Shown: positions 21,481 to 33,890 of the stretch, one piece after another
Numbering within the stretch: the first letter of the stretch is position 1
How the letters are laid out: each line of letters begins with the position of its first letter
DNA from: Undaria pinnatifida
Lineage: Eukaryota; Sar; Phaeophyceae; Laminariales; Alariaceae
Direction of reading: 5' to 3'
DNA length: 64,000 nt
NCBI GenBank assembly: GCA_012845835.1
Contig: JABAKD010000023.1
Coordinates: forward strand, 25,647,972 to 25,711,971
Program-made: the position numbers and the translations under genes
The notes under the pieces: generated by a model
What the model was told of the DNA's origin: nothing
The model's input: only the letters and a program-made list of their open reading frames with translations
Database searches by the model: none

Positions 21481-21955
21481 TCGAGAGCCAACAAGAGGCA
21501 GGGCAGGGGCCCCCAACACAGAGACACGTGACAACCACGGCCAGCTGTCGATCGCGTAATTGGCCGGTAGTTCGTGCTTCGGTGGGTGTATCGGAAGTCG
21601 TTCGTAGTACTACTGCTGTAGACCGTCGAAAGACCACGTGACATGTGACATCCCGTTCTGGTGGCAGCCTCGCCAGTAGACCCCCCAAAATTTATTTTTC
21701 TCTTCTTTTTCTTGGCCCCATGCACCCATTTTCTTTCCTTTCTCTTCTTTGTTCTTTGTTTCTTTTTTCCAATTGACTTGCGTCTGTTGTGCGTATGTAT
21801 ACGTAGTGATAGATACAACGTGTGATAGTTTTCATGAACACCACTAACAAGAGCACCAGATATGGACGCGACATCTATAGGACTACAACATCTTCGACGA
21901 CAGTGGGGAGAAAACAGGACGTATAAGCGTACACTATATATAGTCTATAATAATG
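21481..21955. other. No gene recognised
   Basis: Contains a pyrimidine-rich stretch (21690-21780) that gives a Lys-rich minus-strand frame. Nothing else is supported. Confidence 0.35.
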
Positions 21956-23115
21956 TGAAAAGTAAGTACAGACAGGGATGTTAACACTGCGGTAAACCAC
22001 ACGACCAACCTATTACGCAGGGTATTTCGTGCCTCCATCCGCTTACATGATTGCCTGACAACCTCAACCATTCCAAACGCAGTGGAATGTGCCTAACGAA
22101 GTAAAGTCACCCTCGCGTTCAATAGTGGTGACATCGCATGTCCACGTGAGACAACCTTTACGAAACGCAGTAGCATTTGCCTGACGAAGTAAAGTCACCC
22201 TCGCGTTCAATAGTAGTGACATCGCATATATATGACGTTGCATACCCACCTCAACTGCTGTATTGTAAGATGTATCTCTGTCTTAGAATTGGCGACCTCA
22301 GAGCCCCACAGCGGCACGGTAAAAATCATGGACGTGAAATCGTGCATTCGAGACAATAATAAGTTGAAAAAGAAGCACAGGCAGACCTGATAAAATTGCG
22401 ATAAACCACACTGCCGACCCATCGCATACCCTCCTGAGACGACCTCTACGAAACACAGTACCATTTACCTCACGAAGTAAAATCACCCTCGCGATCAATA
22501 GTGATGACATCGCATATATATGACATCACATACCCACCTCGCCTGATGTATTTGTAGGACGTATCTCTGACTTAAAATTGACGACCGCAGAGCCCCACAT
22601 CGACAAGGTAAAATCATAGGCGTGAAATCGTACCTTTATTTGAGACAAAAATAATTTGGAAAAGGAAGCACAGGCAGATGTGTTAAAATTGCGGTAAACA
22701 ACCTTACCAACCCATTACGTAGGGTATTTCGTACATACCGTCTGCATGATCGCCTCCCAACCTATGCCAAGCGAAGTATTACTAGCGAGGTAACGTAATT
22801 GAGCGCGTGTATACCAAGTATGACTAACGAGGTAACGTAATTGAGCACATGTATACCAAGCGTTCCTATGAAACTGACGATTCGCATCCCCCCCTCTGAT
22901 GCTCAATGGCGGAGACAGTACATGGCCACATACATCACCTCGCATGCTGTATTTGGCAATACGTATCTCTTTCGTATAATTAGCGATGTCAGAAAATAAT
23001 GGGAACTGTATGATGATGGTGACAAACCATGCATGACCACATCACCTCGCCTGTTGTATTTGACAATACGTATCTCTTTCTTATAATTAGCGATGTCAGA
23101 AAATAATGGTACCTA
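21956..23115. repeat. Diverged complex tandem repeat, about 300-400 bp
   Basis: Three blocks repeat in the same order: ACGAAGTAAAGTCACCCTCG with GTGACATCGCAT (22096, 22185, 22475); a segment with GTATCTCTG, ATTGGCGACC and AGAGCCCCAC (22267 and 22562); and AAGCACAGGCAGA followed by TGCGGTAAAC (22374 and 22670, with an older form at 21972). A shorter variant pair ending GCGATGTCAGAAAATAATGG lies at 22939-23000 and 23045-23109. No gene is apparent. Confidence 0.75.
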
Positions 23116-24860
23116 CAAATATTCTATAAAATATTTTAGCTTTCGATCGATGTATCATACAACAACAAATCATGAAGATTTAACACGTTATTTAATACAC
23201 TTAAACACTGGGTTGCATGCTGCATCTAACATCAAACCTTCTAGAACAGTAAACATTACAAGCCAGATGATATAAAGGGATGTCTTATTGCTTCAATCGT
23301 CAGGTTTGTCCCCTTTGAGGATTTATAGTTTCCGCGCACATATTGAAATGTCCCGCCCCCCGCACCCCCCCCCCCTCCCCTCCCCCTCCACTGACCCCTC
23401 TTGTTCATAAAAAAAAACCAACCCTCCCCCCCCGCCCCTCCGTCCCCCGATTCCCCCCCATGAGAGTCATGCAGCGGTACACTTGTAGGGTGTCGCATTT
23501 ACTGGGTGTCAACAAAATATCGCCCGTGATGAAGGGGGTATGCGTCAGAAGGCAAACATAATTTGTTTATTGCTGTTATACTCTTTCACCCAGGGGCTCC
23601 AAAATGTTGTTGGTACGGCCGAGGTACGGCAAGCAACGTGCTGCCGTGTTTTGCAGTGCACCCGCTACCGCGGGGATGATAGATGGGAGTTGTCCTTATC
23701 GACAAGCACCATAAATCGTGTCGACGGCAACAACTTCGATGTGTCTGCTTCAGGCGAGCTCCTTCACTCAAGCTTTACCTCTTCTTACACAAGTCTCAGC
23801 GTGCAACAATACTTCGTTCATCATGGCAAGCATCTATCTACTGATTGACTGTTTTGTTTCCTTTGGTGTGAACCCTCACTTCGTGGTACATCCCTAGTGC
23901 TTCACGCGCAATGCACCATGTTGTGATGTTGACTCTTCGTTCAAATTGTGTGGCCCAAATATAGCGGGGAGCCTTGATGGAGCACTTGTTAACCAATTCT
24001 GCGAAGCATGCAGACGTCTGAAACTAGGACAGAAAACGAGATCAACTACTACGAGTACAGCAAGAGTACAGGTCAATCGGGTTGTCGCTTGAAAAAAAAT
24101 GGAAAAAAATAAAATAAAAACGTTCGCTCCTCCGGGGGGGGGGGGGGGGGTACATAAGTGTGCTGGATTGGGATCTTCGTGCACCCTTGTTTGTGATACA
24201 AATTTAATGTTGTCGTTGCTATACAACGCGTTTCTTTTGCGTTGAACTCCTTGGTGTGTGTCGAATGCATGAAGTAGGGCTTTCAGTGACAATATTCGAC
24301 TGGGAAGCGATGCGGGTGGTTCCGCCAAAATAGACGACACGAACGCCACAAAATAATAGGACCCATGCAACTCCAGTTCAACCAAATGAATGGCGATGCT
24401 TTTGAAAAATCTTCCTTCCTCCAATATAGACACTTATGTGTCGCGTGTATGTATTGGCACTCAACCGTTCTTGCCACCTGGCGACATCCAGCACCCCCAC
24501 CATGCCCGGCGAAGGAAGAGAAATATCAGGGGGGTGGGGAACAGCTACGAGTACGTACCAGGTAACCCCCCCCCCCTTCTTTCCCTCTCCCCAGGTATGG
24601 AAAAAGAAGAAAACATGGGAGGGGAAAAACAAAACAAAAAGGGCTCACAATTTTGTCGACAACGGTAGTAGTATCGCTGTTGACCCCCCCCCCCCCGAGA
24701 TGAAACAGACAATCAAACCCAGGGCCACACAAAACCAAACGGCCGGCTCGCAAGCGAAGCAAAAACATAATAAACTCGTACGGTCTTCATTCTTTGTAAA
24801 TTAACAAAAGGCAAACTTGACACGACACTGCAGACGCTAACCTACCACACCAACATGAGC
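23116..24860. other. Low-complexity C/G tracts, no clear gene
   Basis: C-rich DNA at 23350-23460, a G run at 24134-24150 and C runs near 24567 and 24686. A frame at 23540-23848 (102 residues) starts with a hydrophobic stretch (IICLLLLYSF) like a signal peptide, but nothing downstream supports a real secreted protein. A minus-strand frame at 23894-24433 has a plausible N-terminal half and then runs into poly-Pro; it is probably chance. Confidence 0.35.
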
Positions 24861-25110
24861 CGGAGTGCACTTTTCACATTCACACCATGACCACCTCCGC
24901 TTTCCGTCTGATCTAGTTTTTTCCCAGTTCTGCAGGCCTCAGGTCGGTGCTTTTCTGGCGGCACATTGCATTGGGGCCGCCCCTCCCTCCCACGCGGGGC
25001 AGGGTGAGCCTCCTGGTACGCGCCTTGTCGACTGTAGCCGCGGTGAAAGAAAATCTGAGGGCCCCGGAGTGGGGCCTTGGGCTTCTTGGGCGTCGGTTGG
25101 CGGCGTCAAA

Positions 25111-25452
25111 CTACACAGCCTCATCCCCGCCGCAGCCAAAATCCAACACCTCTGCAGCTGACGCCGACACGCCTGCACCTGCCGCTGCGCCCCCCCCTTC
25201 ACTGCCGCCACGAACGCCAACAATACCTGCCCCATACCAACTCCGCGAAACAGCAGGGGAAACAGCGCTACCGACAACACCCGCAATCATCGCGCCCCCG
25301 TCAGCTTCCTGCATCCTAGCACGCAATGCAGCATGCCGTTGACTAATAGAGATCATCGTATTCTTAACGTTGGCGTGCCCTTTGATTTCATCATAGTGAT
25401 TCTGAAGTTGTTGGGAGGTCGACAAGATCAACCGGCCCCTCACCCCGAGCAT
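25111..25452 (-). CDS. Possible coiled-coil 3' exon
   Basis: This is a 113-residue minus-strand frame. Residues 15-50 (QNHYDEIKGHANVKNTMISI and following, then RHAALRARM) are heptad-like and protein-like; the rest is Gly/Ala-rich. It lies directly downstream of the degenerate gene at 25391-27354 on the same strand and overlaps its last open part in another frame. It could be that gene's last exon or its 3' untranslated region. Confidence 0.3.
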   Translation of the reverse strand: MLGVRGRLILSTSQQLQNHYDEIKGHANVKNTMISISQRHAALRARMQEADGGAMIAGVVGSAVSPAVSRSWYGAGIVGVRGGSEGGGAAAGAGVSASAAEVLDFGCGGDEAV

Positions 25453-27354
25453 CAGGTCCCCACAATCTCGGAGAAAGGTCGTTTTTCACACCAGTGTCTG
25501 CCACGTCAAGAGCAGAGACCCACCGAGGAAACATCGGGCTATCCGGTGACCAGCTGGCCGTGTCGCTTTAAATAATCTCAAACTCAAACTGTTCGTAGCA
25601 CGCTCCAATCTACTTCGGCAGTCCGCGGTTCTTCGCAGCCATCCCAACATTCCAGCGATGATTGAACTCCAGCAGGATCGAGTGGGTCAGCGCAGGAGAA
25701 GCGAAATAGTAGCCTGCGGAGGTAACGATGAAAACCCTTTCAAAAAGGACAAATAGTTACAGCAGCCGGAAAACATATTGAACAGGTGTGCACGTCAGGT
25801 CCATCATAACACGAACTACCTGGTTGACCACCAAGCGGAGGAAAAAACTCAACATGTTACAAACACTGCAACAAACGAAACCGTGCGGTATACTTGACGG
25901 CAAATACTATGAGCATCGGGTTATGCCGTGAGGCCAATGGTATGGGTGGAAATGGTTGCTGTACCTGCTAGTGATAGAAAAGTCACGCAAAACACACACC
26001 AAGCCCCTGTACTGCTGGAACCTCTGACACAGCGACGAGTGGTGATCCCCGCTTTACTTTTCCCTGTTGCGTAGTACAGCAGCACGCCGTCAGGCTTGCT
26101 TAGACAACCAGCTTCGATATGCATGCGGAACAGCTTCACGACCTCCAGTGCTTTCGGGCGCAGGAGAATTTATCCCGATTTTGCATCGATCACGTCGCAG
26201 AACCGATCAATCACTGAATCAAAGCGAGTCAACACTCGTGTCCGCTCGGGCACCAACCGCCGACAATTCCGCAAGAAACGCGTCCAGTTCATCTCTGTAT
26301 ACTCTACAACCTATTCCGGTGCCATTCGTTGCGCGTGAAGAGCACTTTCTACCTGCAGTTGAAAGCGAGATCGGCAGGAGCGTAATGGTCACGACACATG
26401 ACCCCAGCACAGGCGTTGTTTTCGACGACAGCTAAAGTCTCTCCGTTATCTCTGATCCGAAAAACGACACAAGTGACGTCAAAACCACTTGCCTCCTGGA
26501 TGGCTTCCAGATTAACGATATAGCAAGCATCTCTCAACCAAGCCATGGAGGGCTTGAAGGCGCCGTGACTCTTTTTCACCAGGCGCGAGATACGTAGAAG
26601 CGCGTGGAAGGTATCCAGGCGAACCTTGAGCATGTGTGGGCCACCCCCCTGATACAGTTGGGCAACAATCAACATGAATTCAGAACACTCGAAAAGAAAA
26701 AAATCGTATACAAACCGCACATTGACGTCGAGCAGATTTCAGAATCAAACGAAACATATTTTCCACCTCTACAGCACTCACGTCGTCCTGGTCGACATTG
26801 CCACCGATCTCGTCTCCGGCTTCTAGGTCGCAAGCGCGGTCGTGACCAACATCGAAGTCATAACCGTCGCCACCGTCTTCTTCGCCCTCGTCCGAGTCCG
26901 CATCATCTAAAAAGAAAAACACCAACGAGAAAGTTTTGTTTGTTTGGCGAATAATACAAACGTCAGCAAGAAAATGAGGAATGCCAATTCGGGCAGGGCG
27001 CCACACAACTCAGCTCAATTTGTTTCTAGGACGGGGTAAGGCCTTACCTAGGGAGCCCACCACGTGGCAAGGTGCTTCGGTAGCGAAGAAGTCGGCGGAA
27101 TCGTTGTAAGCGGCACTTGCATTCGGGTTCGGCGACGGTGCTTGTGTCGCAGGGGGGCTGTCCAATCGGCCGCAACGCGAACATGGGCAACGTCCCACAG
27201 AACAAGGCTGTCACCGCCGCCGCCGCAGATTTCCTTCATCGTCACACGACCCACACCCGCGAAGAAAGGTGCCTCCTTGTGTGCTGCGTACGTAGCAGGC
27301 TTGACCGCGTCGCTCACTTTGACTACGACGCCCTTCTGGCCGCCAGATTGACGT
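25391..27354 (-). pseudogene. Decayed multi-exon transposon-type gene
   Basis: Minus-strand exons fit together with consistent phases: A 27354-27048 (GTAAGG donor, phase 1), B 26906-26782 (GTGAGT donor, phase 0), C 26687-26493 (GC donor GCAAGT, phase 0), D from 26310. The acceptors are TTTTTAG, TTTCGAG and GGAATAG. D starts VVEYTEMNWTRFLRN and its frame runs past TAA (26170-26172) into ALEVVKLFRMHIEAGC, then RRCVRGSS (to about 26000). After more non-coding DNA an exon from 25713 reads YYFASPALTHSILLEFNHRW, then crosses TAG (25610-25612) and TAA (25568-25570) to FPRWVSALDVADTGVKN, ending at 25391. Exon B is Asp/Glu-rich. The motifs resemble, from memory, uncharacterised proteins spread with DNA transposons. 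Three in-frame stops and a frame change at the C run near 27152-27157 suggest a dead copy. The N-terminus is not defined. Confidence 0.6.
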
Positions 27355-27595
27355 CATTGAGGACGCCACCGAACCAAGGATCCAGCGGTAGTCTCATGGC
27401 CCTGTACGTTCCCAACACCAACACAACTGGCATGGTTGTTGCTGTGGAGTCGCACCTAGAGTTCCATCGTAAAATAGACCAGGTTTGGGGGATGTTGCCA
27501 GGTTTAGTCGCTTGTGATGCGGAGGTGCAGTGCATGTTGTTGGTTTAGATGGTGCAAGAAATATGGTCTCGATGAATATGTTACAAAACATCTAT

Positions 27596-28989
27596 TGATT
27601 GTGCTTGGTACTCGATACAGCAGGTATGATGACGGTTTTATATATTAGGGAGTTCATATACTTGATGAGGCTTTCTCCATCTGTGAGGTCTCGTGCTTGC
27701 TGGTGACTTCCCTGACTTGACTGCTTGACTTGCTCGCTGCGCATCGATGGCGGTCTTCGAAGTCCTATAATGTATACATACAAAGGGCTACGCCGGCGGC
27801 CTGGACGGCCGCCGGTCGCAGCGCAGTATAGTAAATACTAAGAGGGTAAGAAGTAATGCCAAGAGTTAGACGAAGTTTGTTAATTCATATATGGGAGATA
27901 CTGGAAAGGGAAAATGCCGACAAATTTTTCCCGATTTCCCGTGTGCGGCGGAACAATGCGAGAAGGCAGCCTGGAAATTATGGGAGAGCATGGCGGTTCA
28001 CCCCAGCTGGGTGACGCTCTGCTTTGCTACGCAGAAAGGCGCGGCCACAGCTGCTGCTGTGCATATACCATTTGTAGCTTCGTGATGCTGCTGTGCATAT
28101 ACCATTTGTAGCTTCGTGATGCTGCTGTGCATATACCATTTGTAGCTTCGTCATGCTGCAGGCTCATCATACCTTCAGCCACTGCTGTACATCGTGTACA
28201 TGTACGTGCTGCTGGACTACCGGGGGTTCAAAAATATTGAGAGTTCGCAGTTCTCCACGACGCCTAGCTGCTGCTGTGCATATACCATTTGTAGCTTCGT
28301 GATTCTGCTGTGCATATACCATTTGTAGCTTCGTGATGCTGCTGTGCATATACCATTTGTAGCTTCGTGATGCTGCAGGCTCATCATAGCTTCAGCTACT
28401 GCTGTACATCATGTACATGTATACGTGCTGCTGTAGACTACCGGGGGTTCAAAAATATTGAGAGTTCGCAGTTCTCCACTACGCCTGGGTGGCATGTGTT
28501 CTCGGGGATTACGAACTTTTCTCCCCCATATCCTAGCACAAACCTCGCTTAGTGGCCTTTACAATGGCGACACCGGCCAGGTAATCGACCCCCCCCCGTG
28601 TGTCGGAGGTCAGAGAACACGTACCGAAGAAATAACGCGAAGACATTAGCCCTGTGTGCAGACTACGCACCAAACGTCTCACAGGGCACGATTTTTCGGA
28701 GATCTCGTCGTAGATCTCGACGTCGAGGCCTCGCGCGCGCTACGGCGCCGAGCGGGCGGATCAGCTGAGCCGGTGGTTGCAGGCGAGGCGGGGGCACGCC
28801 TCAGCGAAGAAACCGCGCGGAAGGGCGGTCAGAGGCGGGAGATATCCGCAGACGTAAGGATGTGCATATGTGATAAGCGAACTAAGATATATAGATTTAT
28901 GTGGTTTATGTCTACAGCTGGAGAATAACAGCACTTGCAGCTCGTCTGTCCGCGCAAGCACCTGTCTGGCGCCTGGGGTCGTATCAACA
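27596..28989 (+). repeat. 5' LTR of Y, interrupted by X
   Basis: LTR pieces 27596-27778 and 28901-28989 flank repeat X. The same junction is uninterrupted in the 3' LTR near 52960-52970 (CCTATAATATATACATCTG then TGGTTTATGTCTACAGC), which serves as an empty site for X. Confidence 0.85.
27779..28900. mobile_element. Repeat X copy 2
   Basis: A near-identical copy of 15279-16416, inserted in the 5' LTR of Y. It keeps the GC-rich hairpin border, the 34-bp tandem units (28052-28155 and 28268-28372) and the GCGCGC-rich segment near 28725. The close match to copy 1 indicates recent spread. Confidence 0.85.
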
Positions 28990-29040
28990 TGCTATAGCGC
29001 GCTAACGATTTCAGGCCGCTAGAGGCAGCAGGAAGACGAG

Positions 29041-29839
29041 ATGGAAGGGGCTGCAACTGCGATGCAGGTGGCAGCGCTTCGAGAGGAGATGGAGGAGATG
29101 AGGAGAGAGTTAGCAGCAGTGCAGCTGGCAGCCCTTCGGAGGAAGATGATAGCGAAGCTGCGTGCCACGCCAAGCGAGGCCCAGCACGCTGATTCGGAGC
29201 CGGCACGTTGGCCACTGCTGCAAACCATACCCGCTCTGCGCCCACCCCCGAATTTGATGAGGAAGCGACGAGAGGAGAAAAAGGAGAAGATATGGGTGAC
29301 GAGGACAAAGAAGAACAAGCTGAGGAGCTTAGTGGAGTGCAGACCTCTCGGAGCGGCAGCAGTGCACAGGATGGGCAGAGGGCCCTGCCGCAGCTGCTTC
29401 CGATTGAGAGAAGCCCCTTTGAGCCGGTTTGTTGGGTGAACCCGGGCGCGCAAGAGCAGGTGGCTCCGTTTGCGCGCCACGCTGGAACCCACCCCGCGGT
29501 GACGAAGGAACCGTCACACGCGGAAGAGCAAGAGGTCGGAGAGATGGTTTTATGTGCGAGTAGAAGGGGGTCTCAGGAGGAGGAAAGTAGAGTAGGAGTC
29601 GGGGATGACGGCGTTGGGATGGGCGAGGAGCAGGAGCATCAGCCGTTGCCACCGCCGCTGCCGCCACCGCCGCCTCTACCACCGCCTCCGCCAACGCCCG
29701 CGGAAGGCACGCGTGCAGACCTCGAGGCGGAGCAGCATGCCCTGGTAGTGGCGAGTCGCTTGGCGCTGGCACACGGAGCCCTGTTATCATTCGAGCAACG
29801 GAAAGAGGAGGAAGAGGAGGAGAAGGAAGAGGAGGAGCA

Positions 29840-29874
<35 letters not shown>

Positions 29875-30002
29875 GGAGCAAGGACGGGTGGGGCGGCGGC
29901 AAGCAACACCACCTACAGCAAGGTTGTATTTGGATCAGCATGGAGGCTGGACCGCAATGGCGCCTGGGTGCTGGGCTCATGCCTCCGTTCAGCCCTGATT
30001 GA
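29041..30002 (+). CDS. Gag-like reading region of Y
   Basis: Two overlapping frames open just inside the 5' LTR. The first (29041-29439) starts MEGAATAMQVAALREEMEEM and is a clear coiled coil over residues 8-45. The second (29208-30002, 264 residues) is acidic, has a Pro-rich run near residue 150, a Glu-rich run near 205 and about 11 Gln encoded by CAG repeats near 215. Position and coiled-coil plus low-complexity make-up suit a Gag-type structural protein, but no zinc knuckle or capsid motif is seen. It is treated as a fossil; which frames were used cannot be told. Confidence 0.45.
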
Positions 30003-33000
30003 GGTATACGCTGTGTTCGTGCTGCCTGATCGATTGCCTTTCCCCCTGTTTTTGATTATGTTTTTGATGATACGTACGAAGATGCCGCTACTGCTGTTCA
30101 GGTATATTAATAGTAGGTGTGTCGTAGAATAGGCTTGTTTGGACCACCTATCATTATACTGTGAATACGAGTAGTTGGTTCTGTTGTCTTTCGTTATTTT
30201 GCGCGGAAAGATGGAAGACGTACTTGGGTTGGGGCTTGGGGAGGATGAGATATGATGCACGCATGATAGTATTGATTGAGTACGCACGTGACGAGCACTT
30301 GACGAGCCGACATTGTTATGTTTCTGTTGTGTGCTTTGCTTCGAACGCTGTGCTACCACACTGCACGTACTAACCTTGTCAGAGAGCAACACATCAGTAT
30401 ACGTATGATAATAGCCGACATGCAGCAATTCTGCTGTAACTTTTACTTGGACCTGTAATCAACAGGGGAAGGTACTTGGAACATGCTCATACGGTTATTT
30501 TGTCTCTCTGTGATGTTTTTGCTATTTGTACGAGAATTACTATTATACTGCTGTGAGGATACCAGGTATATGCGTGCGGTGGTTTTCATGATTTATGAGC
30601 ATTTTCGTATGCTAATTTTGTGTGTACCTGATGTAAACGGTAGTGCTCTGTGTGCGGACAGTTTTATGATCGCGAAGGTCGTATATACATCCATGCATAC
30701 ATATAAGACACTGCGTTATACCATAGTACAACGCAGCTGCGAACGTACTACTGCTCAGATAAGGTTATCATGGTTGGTATAATACGATGTTGGCAAAAAT
30801 CTGGGCGTTGTGATGTGATATTAATAGTCTTGCATGGTGGGTAGGTGACGAGCCTGTTTTATTTGGCCCTCCCAGTCTTCCTTCTTCTACTTGTTTCTTT
30901 TTTCCGGGGTATTTTTTCCCTTTCTTTCCCCCTTGCATGTCCATTTTGGCTCATGCTCGGGGTATGTTTCTATCTCCCGTGCTTTGGCTCCCCTTTTTAT
31001 TTATTTATTTATTTATTTTGTCTTGGTTTCTTTCGTTGTTTCTCTCTTTTACAAGGTATTTTGGTTTAATGAGAAGAACACAAAGGGGGGAGGGGGGGAA
31101 ACAGGAGGAGTAGAAGGAAAGCCGTCCAAGGGAATGGGGGCAGGGGGGGCAACAGGAGGAATAGAAGGGAGACCGCGGTGGACGAAGGCAGGAAGGAGAT
31201 GGCAGACAGGGTAGCAAGGTACCAGGCCGACTAGTAGGTACATGGCACTTTTCGTCTTTTTCTGGGGTATTTTTTTCCCCTTTGTTCCCTCCTTGCGTGT
31301 CCAGGTTTTTGGCTCGTGTTCGGATTATCTTATTTTGGTTTTACTTTACTTTATTTTATTTCATTTTATTATGTTTCTTTTCCGAGCTTTGGCTCTCCTT
31401 TCCGGTTGGGTTGTTTCTTCGATTTCCCCTTCATTTTGTTTGTTTCATTTTTTGTTTTATTTTTATCCTTGTTTTTATTTGTTTTCTTATTTTGTTTTTT
31501 GTTTTTTGTTTTTGTTTTTGTTTTTGTTTTTGTTTATTTCGTATTTCTCTCTTCCAATGTATTTCTGTTGCTGACGTATGTATGTTGTGCCTGTCGTACC
31601 CAGTACTAGGGCATGACATTGCGTTGTCGAATGCATTACGATGCATTATCTCTGTGTCGTGGCTTGTGACCACAGAGCTGATCTTTCTAGGGTGAAGAAT
31701 CAGTACGGACACTGGGTGTGCTGGATGTCGACGAGTAGAAGAACGGTTTAATGTGAAGAACACACACACACACATTAATATGCGATGGAGTGGAGCATTG
31801 ATACCGAGTGAAAATATGTTTTGGGCGACTCAGATTGACTGCTGCTGTATGTTGCGTGCTCTTCCGCCCTCTCTCCCTCCCTCCCTCCGTAACGGACCGG
31901 TTATAGGTACGAGATGGTTCTGATCATCAATCATGTAGCACAAATGCTATGTACGTACTTAAAAGCAGGAGGAGTATAAGTGGAGTAGGTGCTTTAAATA
32001 CGTAATCATATAGCAGTTACTATGTGCTCTTTGTTGGCAATGTGAAATATGCACCTGCACTTGCCTGATCACGCCATTCGAATCTTGATGGATATATTTG
32101 TGAATACGTTTTGTCTTTCCGCGCACTACTATTGGTTGGTTAAAACGCTGTTCTTGAGGCATTGTTGCTTGGTGATAAAATAGTACACTTCAGAGCTTTC
32201 CTTGTGTGGAAATCGCTCGAAGGTTCTTGATTATACCAGCAGCTCGTGGCAAGGGGAGATCACGTTTCCCCGATGATAAGTTGGCGTAATAACTACTGCT
32301 GTAAGCTTGAAACCATACCACGCGGTCGGATGAATTACGTTTGCGTGTGAATGAGGATTTGAGGTTTATTGTTTTAGTTTTAGAGTCAATCTCAATGGTG
32401 ATACCGTCTCTGGCTGTCTGACCTGGGCGGCTTTTCTGGTAGTTCGGAAAAAACATTGATTGACTGGTTGACCGACTGAAATGAGGATCTGAGATTTATT
32501 TTTAGTTTTAGAGTCGATCTCAATGGTGATACCGTCTCTGGCTGTCTGGTCTGGGCGGCTTTTCTGATAGTTCGGAAACTACATTGATTGACTGGTTGAC
32601 TGATTGAACGAGGATTCGAGAATGGAGGCTATTGAATGAGTTTCTGATTGGGCTTGTGGGGTTAAGGTTGGGTTGTGGTTTTTGAGTGATGGTTATCGGG
32701 CATTGAAATTTCTGCCTGTTTACTGATTAAAGTAGGGAATACATCGTACGGTATTGAGATTTGTATTGAGGATCTTTCAGGTTTTGAGATTCTTGCAACG
32801 TGCAGTAGATCTGGAGTTAGTACTACTGGATACACTTGTATCGACCTATCGACACCGAGCTGATGGCCGTCTGATTATCGAGGCCATATACCCCTAGTTT
32901 CGGCAGCTGAGTGTCTTGGAAGATTGTTGAAGTTTGAGCCAGTATCGTTTAGATTAAATACTGCTGTGCCAACATGCTCACCCTACGCATTCAAGCTGAG

Positions 33001-33378
33001 TGTTGAACGGGTTTTTCGAGACCAGGGCAGCAGAGGAATATTGTCTTTGTCTGGTTGCGGTTTTTGATTGATGGCTTTCGGGTACAGAAAATTCTGCCTG
33101 TTTACTGATGAAAATAGTGAATGCTACTGTGCGGATACTTCGTATGCTGTTTTTGTATCGTCTCTGCCTCATGCAGCCCATGACCGTGACATCGGGAAAG
33201 CTGTATTGTTGGTTGTCAGGGAGGTGCTGAAGTTAAAGCCAGTATGGTTTAGTTTTTGAATTTGAACGAGTTGGCGTCGACGGCAGGTATTCGGTACGTG
33301 AATTTGGGATGTGTGATATTGAGTCGGGATGATGATTTGTGGTTTTCGGGACTGCTATGAGGTGTGACCATGGTATGA
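30003..33378. other. T-rich non-coding interior of Y with internal duplications
   Basis: No pol sequence was found. Contents: a diverged duplication of about 390 bp (CCGGGGTATTTTTTCCCTTT near 30905 and CTGGGGTATTTTTTTCCCC near 31263); a purine-rich double unit (31085-31180); TTTA repeats (31000-31018) and TTTTTG repeats (31495-31535); AC repeats (31761-31774); a 128-bp tandem duplication around AATCTCAATGGTGATACCG (32389 and 32517); and another diverged pair with TTCTGCCTGTTTACTGAT (32710 and 33091). Confidence 0.7.
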
Positions 33379-33890
33379 TGTTACGGCAAGCCAACGTGGG
33401 AACATAAAAAAAATACGGTGGGCCGTAGTCTGATGATTACGACTCACCGGGCGCAGATGCAGTGGTGGGTAGCTCTGTGGGTGTGGGAAGGACGTTTCAT
33501 CTAAAAAGCGGTTTCATCCGCCGGATCGTAACGCCAGACCCAGGTGGTAGCGCATGTGGCGTCCACCTGACATCACCTGGTGTTTAGTCTGTTAACACCA
33601 CCCAAAAAAGAAAGAAAAAGTGCAATCAAAAGTGCAAAGTTAAAAAGGCATATCAACTGTCCACCCGTGCATAAACGACTGCTCGCTTGTGCATCCACAT
33701 CATCCATCAACTATCATCTCACGTGCTTGCGAGACCAACGGTTTAACTTCGCTCAAAGTCTGGAGTTTCGGATCAATCAGAGGAATCGAAGGTACTGCTG
33801 GATACTGAATACGAACTCTCAAGGCAGCAGGTGAGTCATAACTAGGCCCGTGGAAATATAGTTGCGCAGGTCCGACTCGCTGCCGTATCA
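33379..33890 (+). repeat. 5' LTR of G2
   Basis: 512 bp, TG...CA ends, about 98% identical to 44920-45429. Confidence 0.95.

Noticed and set aside
25568-26172. Three in-frame TAA/TAG codons in the decayed minus-strand gene suggested a nuclear code with TAR read as glutamine.
   Set aside because: The 887- and 1135-residue pol frames contain no in-frame TAA or TAG and use CAA/CAG normally, so ordinary decay is the simpler reading.
29639-29980. Minus-strand Cys/Ser-rich frame of 113 residues.
   Set aside because: It is antisense to the CAG and GAG repeats of the Y gag-like region.
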